From Bos javanicus (taxonomy: Eukaryota; Chordata; Mammalia; Artiodactyla; Bovidae): DNA of 64,000 bases. The notes below the pieces were generated by a model. That model worked only from the letters and a program-made list of their open reading frames with translations, made no database searches and was not told the DNA's origin. The stretch is from the NCBI RefSeq assembly GCF_032452875.1, contig NC_083883.1, positions 59,642,698-59,706,697 of the forward strand. Reading direction: 5' to 3'. Shown here one piece after another: positions 1 through 11,781 of the stretch; positions within the stretch are counted from its first letter, which is position 1, and each line of letters begins with the position of its first letter. Position numbers and translations under genes: made by a program.

Positions 1-708
1 GTAAATTGGTGCTGTCACTGTGAAAACAGTGTGGAGACTTCACAAAAACTTAAAAATAGAACTACCACATGATCCAGAAATTCCACTCTTGAGTATTTAC
101 TTGAATATAGAAAAAATACTATTAGAAAAGATATTTGCACCCTATGTTCACTGCAGTATTGTTTACAATGCCCAAGATATGGATGCATACTAAGAGTCTA
201 TCAATTAGCTGAATGGATTAAAAATATGGAGCATGCAAATATATAAAGGAGTACTGCTCAGCCCTAAGTATGAAATCTTGCCATTTGCAACAACATGAGT
301 TGACCTAGAAGTTATTATTCTAAGTGAAATAAATCAAAGGTAAATACTATGATTTCACTTATATGTGGAATCTAAAAAACAAAACAAGTAAACAAACACA
401 GCAAAACAGAAACAGAGTTATAGATACAGAGTACAAACAGGTGGTTGCCAAAGGGGAAGGGGCCAGGGAATGAATGAAGTAAGTGAGGATGACGAAAACG
501 CACAAACTTCCAGTTTCAAAATAGGCGAGTCACTGGTATGAAATGCATGACGTAGAAAATACAGTCAATAACTATATGATATTTTCGGATGGTAAAAAAG
601 ACTGCAATTAGACATCATGGTGATTATTTTGAAATGTATTGAATTATTGAATCATTACATTGTGTAACAGGAGCTAGCATAGTACAGTATACCAATTATA
701 GTTCAAAA
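1..708 (+). mobile_element. L1 LINE 3' end (ORF2 tail plus 3' UTR), first of three tails
   Basis: The stretch reads like the last part of a mid-aged mammalian L1: ORF2 C-terminal coding remnants, then the typical L1 text around 357-378 (cttatatgtggaatctaaaa), then a 3' UTR from about 408. The UTR ends near 708 in a decayed 'caattatagttcaaaaa' form of the usual L1 end. Reading frames are full of stops, so it is dead. It is cut by the window start. Subfamily not assigned. Confidence 0.8.
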
Positions 709-1092
709 ACAAAGTTATAGAAAAACAGATCAGATTTGTGGTTCCCAAAGGCTGGAGATGGGGGATTGGATGAAAGTAGTCAAAAGGTACAAACTTCCAG
801 TTATAAGATAAATAAGTACTAGGGATGTGATGTACAAAATTACAAATATAATTAACACTGTTGTGTGTTATATATGAAAGTTGTTTAGAAAGCAAGTCCT
901 AAGAGTTTTTATCACAAGGAAATCTTTTTTTTCTATTTTCTTAACTTTGTATCTGTATGAGATGATGGATGTTAACTAAACTTATTCTGATGATAATTTC
1001 ATTATGTATGTAAGTCGGATCATTATACTCTGTACCTTAAATTTATACAGTGCTTTATGTCAATTAGAGATCAATAAACCTGGAAGATAATC
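709..1092 (+). mobile_element. L1 3' UTR, second consecutive tail
   Basis: From about 700 the text repeats the UTR already seen at 408-708: the 'gtggttcccaaaggctgg' block at 738-755 matches 'gtggttgccaaagg' near 441, followed by 'acaaacttccag'. It ends at about 1066-1085 with 'agagatcaataaacctgg', the L1 polyadenylation-proximal end. It lacks ORF2 sequence, so it is a 5'-truncated copy or a duplication of the neighbouring tail. Confidence 0.75.
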
Positions 1093-1099
1093 AATTAGT

Positions 1100-1402
1100 C
1101 AATACTTAAAAGGTACAAACTTCCAGTCACAAGATAAATAAGTACTAGGGGCGTGTTGTGCAACATGATATACACTGCTGTGTGATATATATGAAAGTTA
1201 TTAGAGTAAATCCTAGGAGTTCTTATCACAAAAAGAGATTTTTTTCCTCTTACTTTGCATCTATATGAGATGATAGATGTTTACTAAATACACTTTGATA
1301 ATCACTTCATAATGTATATAATCCAAATCATTATGCTGTACACATTAATGTTATATGGCACTGTATGTCAATTATATCTCAATAAAACTGGAAAGAAAAA
1401 TA
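1100..1402 (+). mobile_element. L1 3' UTR, third consecutive tail
   Basis: Third version of the same UTR: 'aggtacaaacttccag' at 1110-1125, 'ataagtactaggg' near 1137, and the terminal 'tcaattatatctcaataaaa' at 1369-1388. It is closer to tail two than to tail one, which suggests local duplication of tail two or insertion of a related copy into its A-rich end. Confidence 0.75.
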
Positions 1403-1442
1403 GTTTTTAAACAACCAAATTAAGTAAATGGGAATAAGGGTG

Positions 1443-1535
1443 TGACTCTTGATAAAATGAGATGGTGTATACAAAGCATTCAGCACAGCACCTGATAAAA
1501 CTAAACACAATGAATGATAACTGTTTTACAATTAT
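1443..1535 (+). mobile_element. MIR SINE fragment
   Basis: The 3' half of a MIR in sense orientation: a decayed 'gataaaatgagatggtgtat' followed by 'cagcacagcacctgataaaa' and an 'aatgataactgtt' end, matching the usual MIR order. Highly diverged, so old. Confidence 0.5.
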
Positions 1536-3055
1536 TTGCAAAAGATCAAATTTCATACAAATGCATGAAATATATCTTTGAGACTGATGGAGGGATAGAT
1601 CTCACCACCAGGGACTCTGCCCACAGAATAGAACATTATTAAGGGAGAAATACAAGAATCATATCGAGAAAATACAGCAAAATTTCTACAACTGAAGATG
1701 AGTACTTATAAGAAGGATTAATAGAAGGCAGGATTTAAAAATGGGTGAACTATGAAAAAGAAAGAGCTGAGCAGCTACATAAAGTACGAGCAAGTGAAAT
1801 GGAAGGGGCCATGTATTAAATCCATGAACAATGAGAACAAAATGTGCCAGATTTATATTCAGGCAAGGTCACTGCTATCCCAGGAGAGGACCCTTAAAGG
1901 AGCTAAGTTGGGCTCCTGAGAGAAGAACATGCAGGCAGAAGGAGCACAAAACTGGTGCAGCACAAAAGCATTGTACACGAATCAAGGGAAAATGGAAAAT
2001 CTCCTTCCCCAAGGGTGAGCCTAAATTAGACGTTTCCCTGCCTCGTGTACTCAGAAGTAAAGTCCAGGGAGACTTGGCAAATTGTGCTCTGATTTTTGGT
2101 CTTCCTTGAGCACACATTAAAAGGGGAACTGAAAACATATATGTGCTTTTGATCCCCAAATTCCAGGGCAGAACAGAACTCTTAGCAGGACATTATAAGC
2201 CACCTCTCTCTGCTACTGATAAAAAAGAAGCAAGCCACAAATTCCAGCTTACTACCTGGCCTCAGGGTATAAGGGGCCACCTGGAACCCACTGGACCAGC
2301 ATAAGATGTCCCTGTTGACAGCAAAGCCATCTTTAGAGGCCTGTCTAAAGATGCTTTAGCAGTGCTGACTGCTAATTCAGGCACCCAGACTTACATCCTC
2401 AGGGTGCCCAAGCTTCTGGCAGCAGCGTGTCCCCTGTTCTCAGGGCAGCTCTGTCCAAAGACTTCCTCAGAATGGAAGACTGAGGACACCTCCCACCAAC
2501 TAGCTGGGCTGTGTCTAAAGTATTAAAAAAAAGAAAGTCTTCAAAAAAGTTTGGGTTGTGAGTCTCTTCTCTGCATTTTCCAACATCTTTCTTTCTCCTT
2601 TAGTTCTAAGTGATCAACAACTTTTTTCTCATCCCCTTGCCCTCCATCTCAGAGAAAACATCCCAAGTAGCTGTCATGCAGAAAGCCCCAACACAGGGGA
2701 CAAAACCTCATCCCCCATTAAATCTTGGATCTAATGAATTTCTCATTGATCTTCCTTCAGCCCAGGCATAAAACTCAGGGCTCCATGCAGTGTGGGTACT
2801 TCTTAAAATATCCTTATAAATCTTGGCCATCGTATTCATCAATTACAGCCCAACCAAGACTCTGGCTGTTAGTTCTGGGTGGCAACTTCATTTATTCCCA
2901 CATTAAATGCTTTATTTCTGTGGAGCTATTTCAGTCTCACTCCATTACTTAACTTACCCACCATGTCATCAAGCGGTTTCTTTTAAAAGAGAGACCCAGC
3001 CCATATTTTTAAAAACTGAGATAATATATCCAAGTACTCTGAAAATAGGTAACAG
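1536..3055. other. Unassigned DNA, no repeat or gene recognised
   Basis: No transposon family was recognised here. Two overlapping opposite-strand open frames of 92 codons (1831-2109, plus) and 94 codons (1875-2159, minus) have no motif, no initiator context and no splice support, and are most likely chance frames in a GC-richer patch. A diverged LTR cannot be excluded for 2260-2620. Confidence 0.4.
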
Positions 3056-3057
3056 CT

Positions 3058-3300
3058 AAACATTTGAGTCTTACTATGTCCCAAACACTGTACAAAGTGC
3101 TTCAAATGCATTCGTCCATTTAATACACATACACACAAAAACATCTATGAAATAAATACAATTATGATTGCCCTGTTTTTATAAATTGAGGATTAGAAAG
3201 CTTAAGTAATTGGCCCACAGTTAAATGACTAGGGTCTCCTCCATTGGAATTCAGGTTTCTCTGATTTCAAAGCTCAAACTTTTATCGACCGAACCATAGT
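3058..3300 (-). mobile_element. MIR SINE, nearly complete, antisense
   Basis: Read on the plus strand it is the reverse complement of MIR: 'actatgtcccaaacactgta' at the left, a middle with 'attgaggattagaaagctta' and 'aagtaattggcccaca', and a right end corresponding to the tRNA-like head. About 240 bp, near the full length of about 260. Confidence 0.75.
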
Positions 3301-3374
3301 AAGTGATTACAAAATTGTAACCACATGCCTTACTAAGCCATAGCATGGAGATATGCACTGAAAAACAAACATAG

Positions 3375-3560
3375 CATTTTGGAGTTAAAAAGACCTTTAA
3401 AATGCTTTAATCCAATCTCCATACTCAGCAGATGGGCCCTTGGTCCCCTTAGAGGCAGGCACTGTGCCCAGGGTCACAGAGCTAGTAACATAGAGCCAAG
3501 ACTGGGACCCAGGACTCCACATTTTCAGCTACATGCTTTCCCTGCTAAAGTCTGCTGCTG
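3375..3560 (-). mobile_element. MIR-family relic, antisense
   Basis: Contains 'cccagggtcacagagctagt' near 3468, the reverse complement of the conserved MIR core (actagctgtgtgacc type), preceded by text like the 'gacctttaaa' end seen in MIR3-like copies. Diverged; exact subfamily uncertain. Confidence 0.5.
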
Positions 3561-4128
3561 TCCAAATGGTCTATTACACTGGAATTTGTTTTCCCCTGGG
3601 TACAGATGAGCGTAGAAGGATCTTTAGAGTGGTGTTAAGTGAATTGAATGTTCCTTCAGCGAATGAAAATGAGAGGCTAATTAGATCCCATAATCACTGT
3701 CTCCGATTAACCTTGCACTTCCTCCTGCACCAACTTCTATCTCTCTTGACGTCCCTCCATTGTGATGTGCAGTATCCTCTGCTCAGTCTAAATTTGTCTC
3801 CTCACGCATATGCCCTGATCACAAAGCCTGACTTACTTCATTCTTTAATAGCCAGAGACTGTACCCAACTGGATGGGGTTGAGAGCCTGAAATTGTGCTT
3901 GTGCTTACATTTGGTAGTCAGCAGGTACTTATTCTATGATGGTAAAGTTGCAACTTGGAGGGTTTAAACTTCTCACAGAGGCCAGGCAGAAAACTGAAGC
4001 AAGAAAGTTGGTAGATCTTAGGACATACTGATATTTCAAATGAATGTGGGGAACTAGTAAACCACAGGAACCACATATCACCCTAAAAAGAGCAGCTGCT
4101 CCTCATCAACATCCAGTTGAGGCTGTGG
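3561..4128. other. Unassigned DNA with one unsupported open frame
   Basis: An open frame of 144 codons (3533-3967, plus) starts inside the MIR-like relic and crosses unassigned DNA. Its product has no recognised domain. A start inside an old SINE and the lack of splice or polyadenylation context argue for chance. Confidence 0.45.
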
Positions 4129-4129
4129 A

Positions 4130-4255
4130 TTCTGTTTCTCTGACAATAAGTTCTATGAGCATGAGGACTTTGTCACATGCCCTGTTGTATTTCCAATGCA
4201 CGAAGAGGGCCTGACACATAGGAGGCACTAAATAAATATTTTCTGAATGAATGAA
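4130..4255 (+). mobile_element. L2 LINE 3' end
   Basis: Matches the L2 terminal consensus order: 'ttctatgagcatgaggactt', then a 'gcctgacacataggaggcac' block, then 'taaataaatattttctgaat' and 'gaatga'. This is the 3' terminal part of L2 in sense orientation. Confidence 0.7.
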
Positions 4256-4573
4256 ACTTCCATTTTGGAAGCTCTACAGTGTATTCTATCTTTAGTCTAA
4301 AGATAGTCCTTGTTCTCTTAAAGGAATGCAATACATCTGATTGCTCTGGAATAAGGGAACTGTGTAGAGATATTGATTTCAACCACAGGGCACTTCATTT
4401 CAACTTGAGGGACACATCCAGAGTAAAGAGAATGATGGAAAGTAGTTCATACTTATGACCTTTATCACTGGTACCAGTGTTGCTAGCCAGGTACCCTACT
4501 AGCCTAGAAAGGACCATTCAATGATAGGAAGAGCTTTTAGTAGGAAAGTCTGACTTCAGACACTAAAAAGCTG

Positions 4574-4790
4574 TGAAGTGAAACTGTTAGTTGCTGAGTC
4601 ATATCTGACTCTTTGCCATCCCATGGACCATAGGGCACCAGATTCTTCTGTCCATGGAATTCTCCAGGCAAGAATACTAGATGAGTAGCCATCTCCTTCT
4701 CCAGGAGATCTTCCTGACTCAGGTATTAAACCTGGGTCTTCTGCATTACAGGCAGATACTTTACCGTCTGAGCAACCAGGGAAGCCCACC
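4574..4790 (-). mobile_element. Bov-tA SINE
   Basis: On the minus strand it starts with 'gggcttccctggttgctcag', the tRNA-Glu-like head with its box A region, followed by a B-box-like 'ggtttaatacctga', then the Bov-A body. Full length for the family. Mismatches such as 'actagatgagtagcc' mark it as mid-aged. Target-site duplication not clear. Confidence 0.85.
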
Positions 4791-4934
4791 AAAAGGTTAT
4801 AGGACCTTAAACAGATCTGGCCCCTCTCTGATATAGTTTCCGTCTCTTTAAAAGGAGGGGATTAGGTCTCTTTGACTACTATGGGAAATGTACACATCTA
4901 GGAATCCCAAAGGTCATTAATAGAGTCAAGTGAT

Positions 4935-7345
4935 GTCATAGAAATGCATGAGAAACTACTATGAACAATTATGCAAGAAACTGGACAACTTAGAAGAAAT
5001 GGATCAATGTCTAGAAACATACAATCTATCAAGACTGAATCATAAAGAAATAGAAAATCTAAAAAGACCAATTACTAGTAAAGAGATGGAATAAATAATG
5101 AAAAACTTCCCAACAAAGAAAAATCCAGGACCAGATGGCTTCACTGGTGAATTCTATTGAACATTTAAAGAAGAACTGATGCCAATCCTTCTCAAAATCT
5201 TCAACATATGCAAGAGCAGGGAACACTTCCAAACTCACTTTACGAGACCAGCATTACCCTCCTAGGAAAGTCAGATAAGGACATCATGAGAAAAGAAAAC
5301 TGTAGGTCAATATACCTGATGAACATGGAGGCAAAAGTTTTCAGCAAAATACTAACTGGATTCAACAGCATTTTAAAAGGATCATACACCATGATCTAGT
5401 TGGATTTATTCCTTGCATGTAAGGATGGCTAAAATACACAGATCAATAGATGTGATAAACCATATTAACATAATGAAAGATAAAAATCGTATAATAACCT
5501 CAATAGTTGCAGAAAGAACATTCAACAAAATTCAATGTCTTTTCATGGTAAAAAACTCTCAACAAATTAGGTATAGAATAAATGTACCTCAACATAATAA
5601 AGGCCATATAGAAAATGCCAACAGCTAACATACTCAATGGTGAAAAGTTGAAGGCTTTTCCTCCAAGATCAGGAACAAAACAAGGATGCCCACTTTTGCC
5701 ACTTATATTCAACATAGCACTAAAAATCTTAGCCCCAGCAATTAGGTAAAAATAAATAAATAAAAGGCATCCTAATCTGAAAGGAAGAAGTAAAACTGTT
5801 TGCAGATAACATAATCTTATTTATATACAGAAAACCCTAAAGACTTAACCAAAAATTCTTGAAGCTAATAAACTAATTCAGTAAAGTTGCAAGATACAAT
5901 GGAGAAGGAAATGGCAACCCACTCCTGTATTCTTGCCTAGAGAATCCCATGGACAGAGGAACCTGCTGCCCATAGGGTCGCACAGAGTCAAATACAACTG
6001 AAGCGACTTAGCATGCATGCGTGCATTAGAGAAGGAAATGGCAACCCACTTCAGTGTTCTTGCGTGGAGAATCCCAGGGACAGAGGAGCCTGGTGGGCTG
6101 CCATCTATGGGGTCACACAGAGTCGAACACGACTGAAGCAACTTAGCCACAGCAGCAGCAGGATACAATTGCATTTTTGCAGAAATCAGTTGCATTTTTA
6201 TACACTAACAGAAAATGGTCCCCTTCCCACCAAGATTAAGAAAGCAATTCAATTTATTACATCATCAAAAATACTAAAAAATAAACTTAGCCAAGAAGGT
6301 AAAGGTGAAAGATCTGTGCCCTGAAATTATAAGCATTGATGAAGGAAATTAAAGACACAAATAAATGGAAAATATCCCATGCTCATGGATTAGAAGGATT
6401 AATATTTTTAAAATCTCCATAATACCCAAAGCAATCTACAGATTCAATGCAACCCTTATCAAAATCCCAATAGCATTTTTCACAAAAATAGAAAAAATCC
6501 CCCAACTGTGTAAGGAACCAATTAAAAAATCCCATATCACAATGCAATTTGAGAAAGAACAAAGCTAGAGCCATCATACTTCCTGATTTCAAATTATGCT
6601 GCAAAGCCGTAGTAAGCAAAATAGTGTGGTACTGCCAATAAAATGAACACATAAACCAATGGAACAGACTAGAGAGTACAGAAATAAACCCACACATACA
6701 TAAGCACCTCATCTTTGATAAGGGTGACAAGAATGGGACAAGGATAGTCTCCTCAATAAATGGTATGGGAAAAACTGGATATCTGCATGCAAAAGAATAG
6801 CACTTGAAACTTATACCACACACAAATATTAATTACAAATGGTATAAGGATATAAGAGTAATACCTGAAACCATAAACCTCCAGAACAGAGAAAAGGCTC
6901 CTTGACATTAGCTTTGGCAATGACTTTTTGGAATGAAACCAAAAATAAAGACAACAAAAGTAAAAATAAAATATTGTGACTACATCAAACTAAAGCACTT
7001 TTACATGACAGAGGAAACAACAAAAAGAAAAGACAATGTATGAATGACCAGAAATATTTTCAAATCTTTCAAATATCTGATAATAGGTTAATAACCAACA
7101 TATGAAACAAACTCATAGAACTCAATAGCAAACAATAATAACAACCAAAGAACTCCATTTACAAATGGGCAAAGAACCTGAATAGACATTTTTCAAAGAA
7201 GACAGACAAGTGGCCAAAACATGTAGAAAGAGGTGCTCGATGTCATTAATTATCAGGGAAATGTAAATCAAGACGACAATGATACATCACTTCATATCAG
7301 AACGGCTATTATCAAAGAGTCAAAAGATAAGAAGCATTGACAAGG
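4935..7345 (+). pseudogene. Decayed L1 ORF2 (reverse transcriptase region)
   Basis: The remnant covers the ORF2 stretch from before the reverse transcriptase to near the C-terminus. Readable pieces include 5208-5399, with text of the conserved finger and palm region ('LPNSLYETSITLLGKSDKD'), and 6365-6568. The catalytic motif, normally FADD in L1, reads FADN at 5799-5810, so the second metal-binding aspartate is lost. Together with stops and the inserted SINE this makes the enzyme non-functional. ORF1, the endonuclease and the 5' UTR are absent, as usual for a 5'-truncated LINE copy. Confidence 0.8.
5901..6161 (+). mobile_element. Bov-A2 SINE (dimer) inside L1
   Basis: Two Bov-A units in direct order, each starting 'ggagaaggaaatggcaaccc' or similar (5901 and about 6030) and each ending in the 'gagtc..acaactgaagc' segment. 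Flanked by an 8-bp duplication 'gatacaat' at 5893-5900 and 6162-6169, which also marks where the host L1 was split. The 3' end is an 'agcagcagca' tail. Confidence 0.92.
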
Positions 7346-7360
7346 GTATGGAGAAAAGGG

Positions 7361-7497
7361 TTGCTGTTGAGTCGTTAAGTCGTGTTCGACTCTGTGTGAC
7401 CCCATGAACTGCAGCATGCCAGGCTCCTCTGTCTTCTACTATCTCTTGGAGTTTGCTCAAATTCATGTCCCTTTCATCAGTGATGCCATCTATCTGA
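7361..7497 (-). mobile_element. BovB LINE 3' end fragment inside L1
   Basis: On the minus strand it reads as the last about 137 bp of BovB, beginning in the 'gatggcatcactgatgaaag' region and ending with 'aacagcaa'. Flanked by 'tggagaaaaggg' (7349-7360) and 'tggaggaaaggg' (7498-7509), a 12-bp duplication with one mismatch. A severely 5'-truncated BovB insertion into the L1. Confidence 0.85.
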
Positions 7498-8403
7498 TGG
7501 AGGAAAGGGTACTCTTGTACATGTTGGTGAGAATATAAATTTTCATAGCTGTAATGGAAAATATTATGGACATTCCTCAAACAAAAATAGGACTCTTTAT
7601 GTGATCAAGATATTCTGCTTCTGGATAACCACAGGAAGGAAATTAAATCAGTATCTGGAAGAGATATCTGCACTCCCATGGTCATTGAAGCATTATTCAC
7701 AACATCCAAGACATGGAAACAACTTAAGTGTCTGTTGATGGATGAATGGACATGTACATTATCAGACACAGAAATACAGATACTGCATAATCTTGTTCAT
7801 GTGTAGAATATGAAGTCAAAATCAGAAGCAACAAAGAAGGGTGGTTGTCATGGGCTGGGGATTGGGGCAAATGGGGAAATGTTGGTCAAAGGGTATAAAC
7901 TTTCAGTTATAAATTGACTAAGTTGTGGGGTCTAATGTAAAGTATGCTTATTCTAGTCAATACTGTATTATATACTTGAAACTTACAAAAAGAGTAGATC
8001 TTAAGTACTCTCATCAAAAAAATACATAAATAAAGATAATTATGTGAGATGATACATGTGTTAATTAGCTTGATTGTGGCAATCATTTCACAATATATAC
8101 ACATATCAAGTCATCACATCATACAGCTTAAATATATATAATATTTCTGTCAATTATACCTCAATAAAGCTGGAAAAATGCATCAACATACAATAAATAA
8201 ATAAAGAGTTCAACCCACCACCCGTCTCTCCTAGCTACTATTTGAGACACCAAAAGGTCAGCAACAAAGTAAGAGTGTAATTATCTGAAACTCCATGATG
8301 TAATGCAACGCTGGACATTATTCCCATAGACAATCCCAAAGGCTGATTTCCTCAACCTGTAAGTTCAGAGCAGTAGTGGCAATCTAGACTCATTGAGGAG
8401 TTA

Positions 8404-8753
8404 AAAAAGTGAAAGTGAAGTCACTCAGTCCTATCCGACTCTTTGTGACCCCATGGACTGTAGCCTACCAGGCTCCTCTGTCCATGGAATTTTCCAGCAA
8501 GAGTACTGGAGTGGGTTGCCATTTCCTTTTCCAGGGGATCTTCCCAATCCAGGGGTTGAACCTGGGTCTTCCGCATTGCAGGCAGATACTTTACCATCTG
8601 AGCCACCAGGGAAGCCATGGACTTCTCCAGGCCAGAATACTGGAGTGGGTAGCTTTATCCCTTCTCCAGCAGATCTTCCCAACCCCAGGATTGAACCAGA
8701 GTCTCTTGCATTGCAGGTGGATTCTTTACCAACTGAGCTATCAGGGAAGACTC
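8404..8753 (-). mobile_element. Dimeric Bov-tA SINE with two tRNA-like heads
   Basis: On the minus strand the order is tRNA-like head (about 8748-8690), partial Bov-A body, second tRNA-like head (about 8617-8560), full Bov-A body ending at about 8408. The whole block is flanked by one duplication, 'tgaggagtta', at 8394-8403 and 8754-8763, so both units arrived in one insertion. Two-headed forms are known among ruminant Bov-tA subfamilies. Confidence 0.88.
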
Positions 8754-9006
8754 TGAGGAGTTATAACAAACCATAAGTGCATGTGCATGTGTGAATAGAG
8801 TGGTCTGACTTATGTAGATACATCATAATCCTCATCCAGCTAGTGTTCATCATTCATGGATTTAACTCCTTCCCTCTCTATCTCCTGCTTATAATTTTTT
8901 ATTCCATCTTACTAAGACAGGCACCATTTACAGTAGATTCTGCCTCTAAGGATGAGACCTAATTGTCCTCTTCTTTCATTCTATTCCACATGGAGTATGT
9001 ATTCAC

Positions 9007-9034
9007 GTGTGTGCGTGTGTGTGTGTGTGTGTGT
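9007..9034. repeat. (TG)n microsatellite
   Basis: About 14 TG units with one C interruption near the left end. Likely length-variable between individuals. Confidence 0.9.
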
Positions 9035-9059
9035 ATGCAACCGCTCACACAGATGCGAT

Positions 9060-10825
9060 TGCATATCACTTTGTAAAACGTCAGGTGTGATCTAGCCACT
9101 CATTAATAACACCTAATTCTGCATTTCTGGGTAAATATCTAAATTGCCACTTTTCTTGTGTCATCTCTTCCTGTGTTGTCACTTTGGTACTTCAAAGAAT
9201 CAAAATGTGGAAATTCTTTTAGTTCTTAAAAATGCTACCTTCAAAGGAGAAATTCTCTGAGTTGACACGAATAGCTCTGTATCACTGTTCTTCCCCATAC
9301 AGATTTCCAATTTTAAACTGCAGTTTGGTGTTTTTTTCTGATATCACACATAAAAATTGGTTATAATTAGGAATAATTGCTTCTAGGAATGAGTACAGTA
9401 TCTAATGGTGTTTAAAGTGTACCTTGAATGTCAAAGCAACTTATTTACCTTGCCCGGAGACTTTTGTAAGAAACCTGGAAGCCACGTTGGATAAAATTTA
9501 AGACTCATGGGCACTGGGGCTTTGAGGGAAAACAGAGGCCAAGGAAACTAAGGGCTTGGGTTCTGGGACTCAAGCCACAGCATGTGACCTGGATAAATGA
9601 AATCCAATGTCTAGCTTTTTCTCTTACAAAGTAAATTGAAACCAGAAGTCCTATAACAGGAGGTGATTTACAACACAGAAATTGTTCAAATCAAATATTT
9701 GATAGAGCCCAGAACACTTTCTGCCTAGAAAGGAGAAATATTATAGCCATAGGTGTGAAACAGACACAAAATGAATTGAAACACAAGTGAGTGAGACTGT
9801 TTACCATCATGCATACTTTAGGAGCAAAACATTGTGGGAGTTGAGCCTGAGGTGATGGGACCTACAAATGAAGATATAGGAGAAGAGATAAGGCTATGAG
9901 ACAGACAACCCAGACATTCACGGGTGATGTTGCGAGTGAAATATCAATATTTCCTGCCATGGCTCTGTGCTCCATAAATCCCTAGCTAATAAGGTACCTA
10001 TGACAGAGGTGCTCTTTAACAACTTTGAGGGTGTAATAATTGATGGCATAGCCAGCTGGTTGCTGCAATCAGATATAAATTAAATCATCTTTATTGTTTT
10101 ATGCTTCCTCTGACTCCCTACCCCCACCCAGTCCAGCTACCTTTTCAGACTCTCTAAACCAATCCTGAGAAAAGAATATGTCTGCATCACTTACCAAATG
10201 ACAAGAGCCAGAGCGAAATAGAGAGGGAAGAGGATGAGAAACAAGTTTCAAATAATTCTCAGTTCCTTGGGCCAAAGATTACGGTCTTATTTTGTGTTTC
10301 GTTTTGTTCTGTTTTGGTTTTCAAATGCTAAACTATTCCTTCCCATACTTTCTTTGCCCACCTGGACCAGGTCTAGCAATGGCTAAGCATCCTTTAAGAA
10401 ATATGGCTTGGGGAAGTCTGGTAGGCCAGTCCCTCTGGTCCACCAGATGATGAAGACAAGGTCATCCCCTCATGTTTCTTACTCTCAGGGTAGCAGGGAG
10501 GGAGGGGAGACAGACATGCATAGACTGTTGTGATGAGGTGTGACTGGAGCTACGACGGAGATCTAGCTGAGAGAAGAAAGGAGGGTGAGATAAAGGCAGT
10601 CTGCGTAGGGAAAATTCAGGGCATGTGCCTAGAAGCAAATGGACGAGAAGAGAGAAGGTCTGGGTCAGACAGGGCTTGTTCTACATTACCTTCCCTGTCT
10701 CTTTCTCTTGGTCCTGAGACAAAGGGTCCTGGCAGCACATGTGACAGAGTCCTATTTTGAATCACCAGGAAAGATTCCTAGGTTAAAAAACTGATTAGAA
10801 TACTTGTCAAAGTAACAATACATAT
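9060..10825. other. Unassigned single-copy-like DNA
   Basis: No repeat family or gene recognised over about 1.8 kb. The one open frame of note (10530-10760, 76 codons) has no motif. No splice-framed exon could be supported by eye. Confidence 0.45.
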
Positions 10826-10833
10826 TCATTGTG

Positions 10834-11043
10834 TGCTAAGCCGCTTCAAGTCATGTCCGACTCTTTGCGATGCCATGGACCATAGCCCACCAGGCTTCTC
10901 GGTCCATGGGATTCTCCAGGCAAGAATACTGGAGTGGCTTACCATTTCCTCCTCCAGAGGATCTTCCTGACCCAGGGATTGAAACCGCATCTCTTATGTC
11001 TCCTGTATTGAAGGTGGGCTCTTTACCACTAGTGCCACCTGGG
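10834..11043 (-). mobile_element. Bov-tA SINE
   Basis: Minus-strand head is at about 11043-10990 (plus text 'tctttaccactagtgccacc'), followed by the Bov-A body ending at 'tgctaagccgcttcaagtca'. Full length. Flanks share only 'attgtgt'-like text, so the duplication is weak. Confidence 0.85.
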
Positions 11044-11049
11044 TGATGG

Positions 11050-11640
11050 TTATTGTGTTAACTTGACAATGATGCCAGTGATATGATGATGATACTGATG
11101 ATGGCAATGGCAGGAACACAAGGTCATAAATGAGTCTTAAAATGTCCTCTTTCTCCTTTTAGCTCTTTCAAGGGTTTCGCGTTTCCAATATTTATAATTC
11201 CTTCATTCAGTTTAATATTGTCTATAGGCTGGTAGTGTCTCTTTACAAAAAATGTGGATTAGATTTTTTTGATGGATTAAAAAGGTCTAAAAGGGTGAAA
11301 ATCTGGGAAGAAGAGGGACAGACATGCTTGTTCATTCTGAGTCCTTAAAATGTCTGGCTCTGGCTCCCCACTCATAGACTGCAGCCCAGCAGACAAGGGC
11401 AAACAGCAACGTGAGCTGGCTATGACCAGGTGGGACTATCAATCATGATGAGAGTTGAAATTGAATCAAACAGGGGCACCTGTGCACACTATTTCACAAT
11501 GCAAGCAACATGAAAAACACAATCTTGTGAAATAAACCCAGTTGCTTGCCATTGGGCAGCAATTCCTTCCACCCCCTCCTTAGGGCTTGAGTTGCTTCTT
11601 GGCTCCTAAGAGCTATTCAGAGGCTCACACAAACATTTCA
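11050..11640. other. Unassigned DNA with a short GAT-rich patch
   Basis: 11070-11110 is a loose GAT/GATGAT low-complexity run. The rest shows no family I recognise. Confidence 0.4.
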
Positions 11641-11781
11641 CTCTATGGACACACCTGGGAGATATTATACATTTGGATCCAGACCACCACCAAAAGCAGA
11701 TCAAACTGCATATAAAAAATATGTTTATATTGCACTGTAACCTATTAAGTGTGCAACAGCATTATGTCTAAAAAGCAATGT

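Larger units (their letters stand above)
4930..8185 (+). mobile_element. 5'-truncated L1 LINE relic, ORF2 to polyA end
   Basis: A long sense L1 copy interrupted by two later insertions. Pieces are 4930-5900 (ORF2 before and through the reverse transcriptase), 6162-7360 (ORF2 C-terminal half) and 7498-8185 (ORF2 end and 3' UTR, ending in 'tcaattatacctcaataaag' near 8149-8168). The order is collinear with a normal L1. Stops and frameshifts are frequent, so it is an inactive mid-aged copy. It is the longest uninverted L1 in the window. Confidence 0.88.

Noticed and set aside
1831..2159. Overlapping opposite-strand open frames
   Set aside because: Mutually antisense frames without motifs in unassigned DNA; overlap on both strands is typical for GC-richer chance frames.
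3533..3967. 144-codon open frame, plus strand
   Set aside because: Starts inside a MIR-like relic and shows no recognisable domain; chance frame is the simplest reading.
6383..6823. 146-codon open frame, minus strand
   Set aside because: It is the antisense of decayed L1 ORF2 sequence; hydrophobic look comes from complementing A-rich codons.
8560..8617. tRNA gene
   Set aside because: The box-A/box-B-like heads here and in the other Bov-tA and CHR elements belong to SINEs; no separate tRNA with a full cloverleaf was seen.
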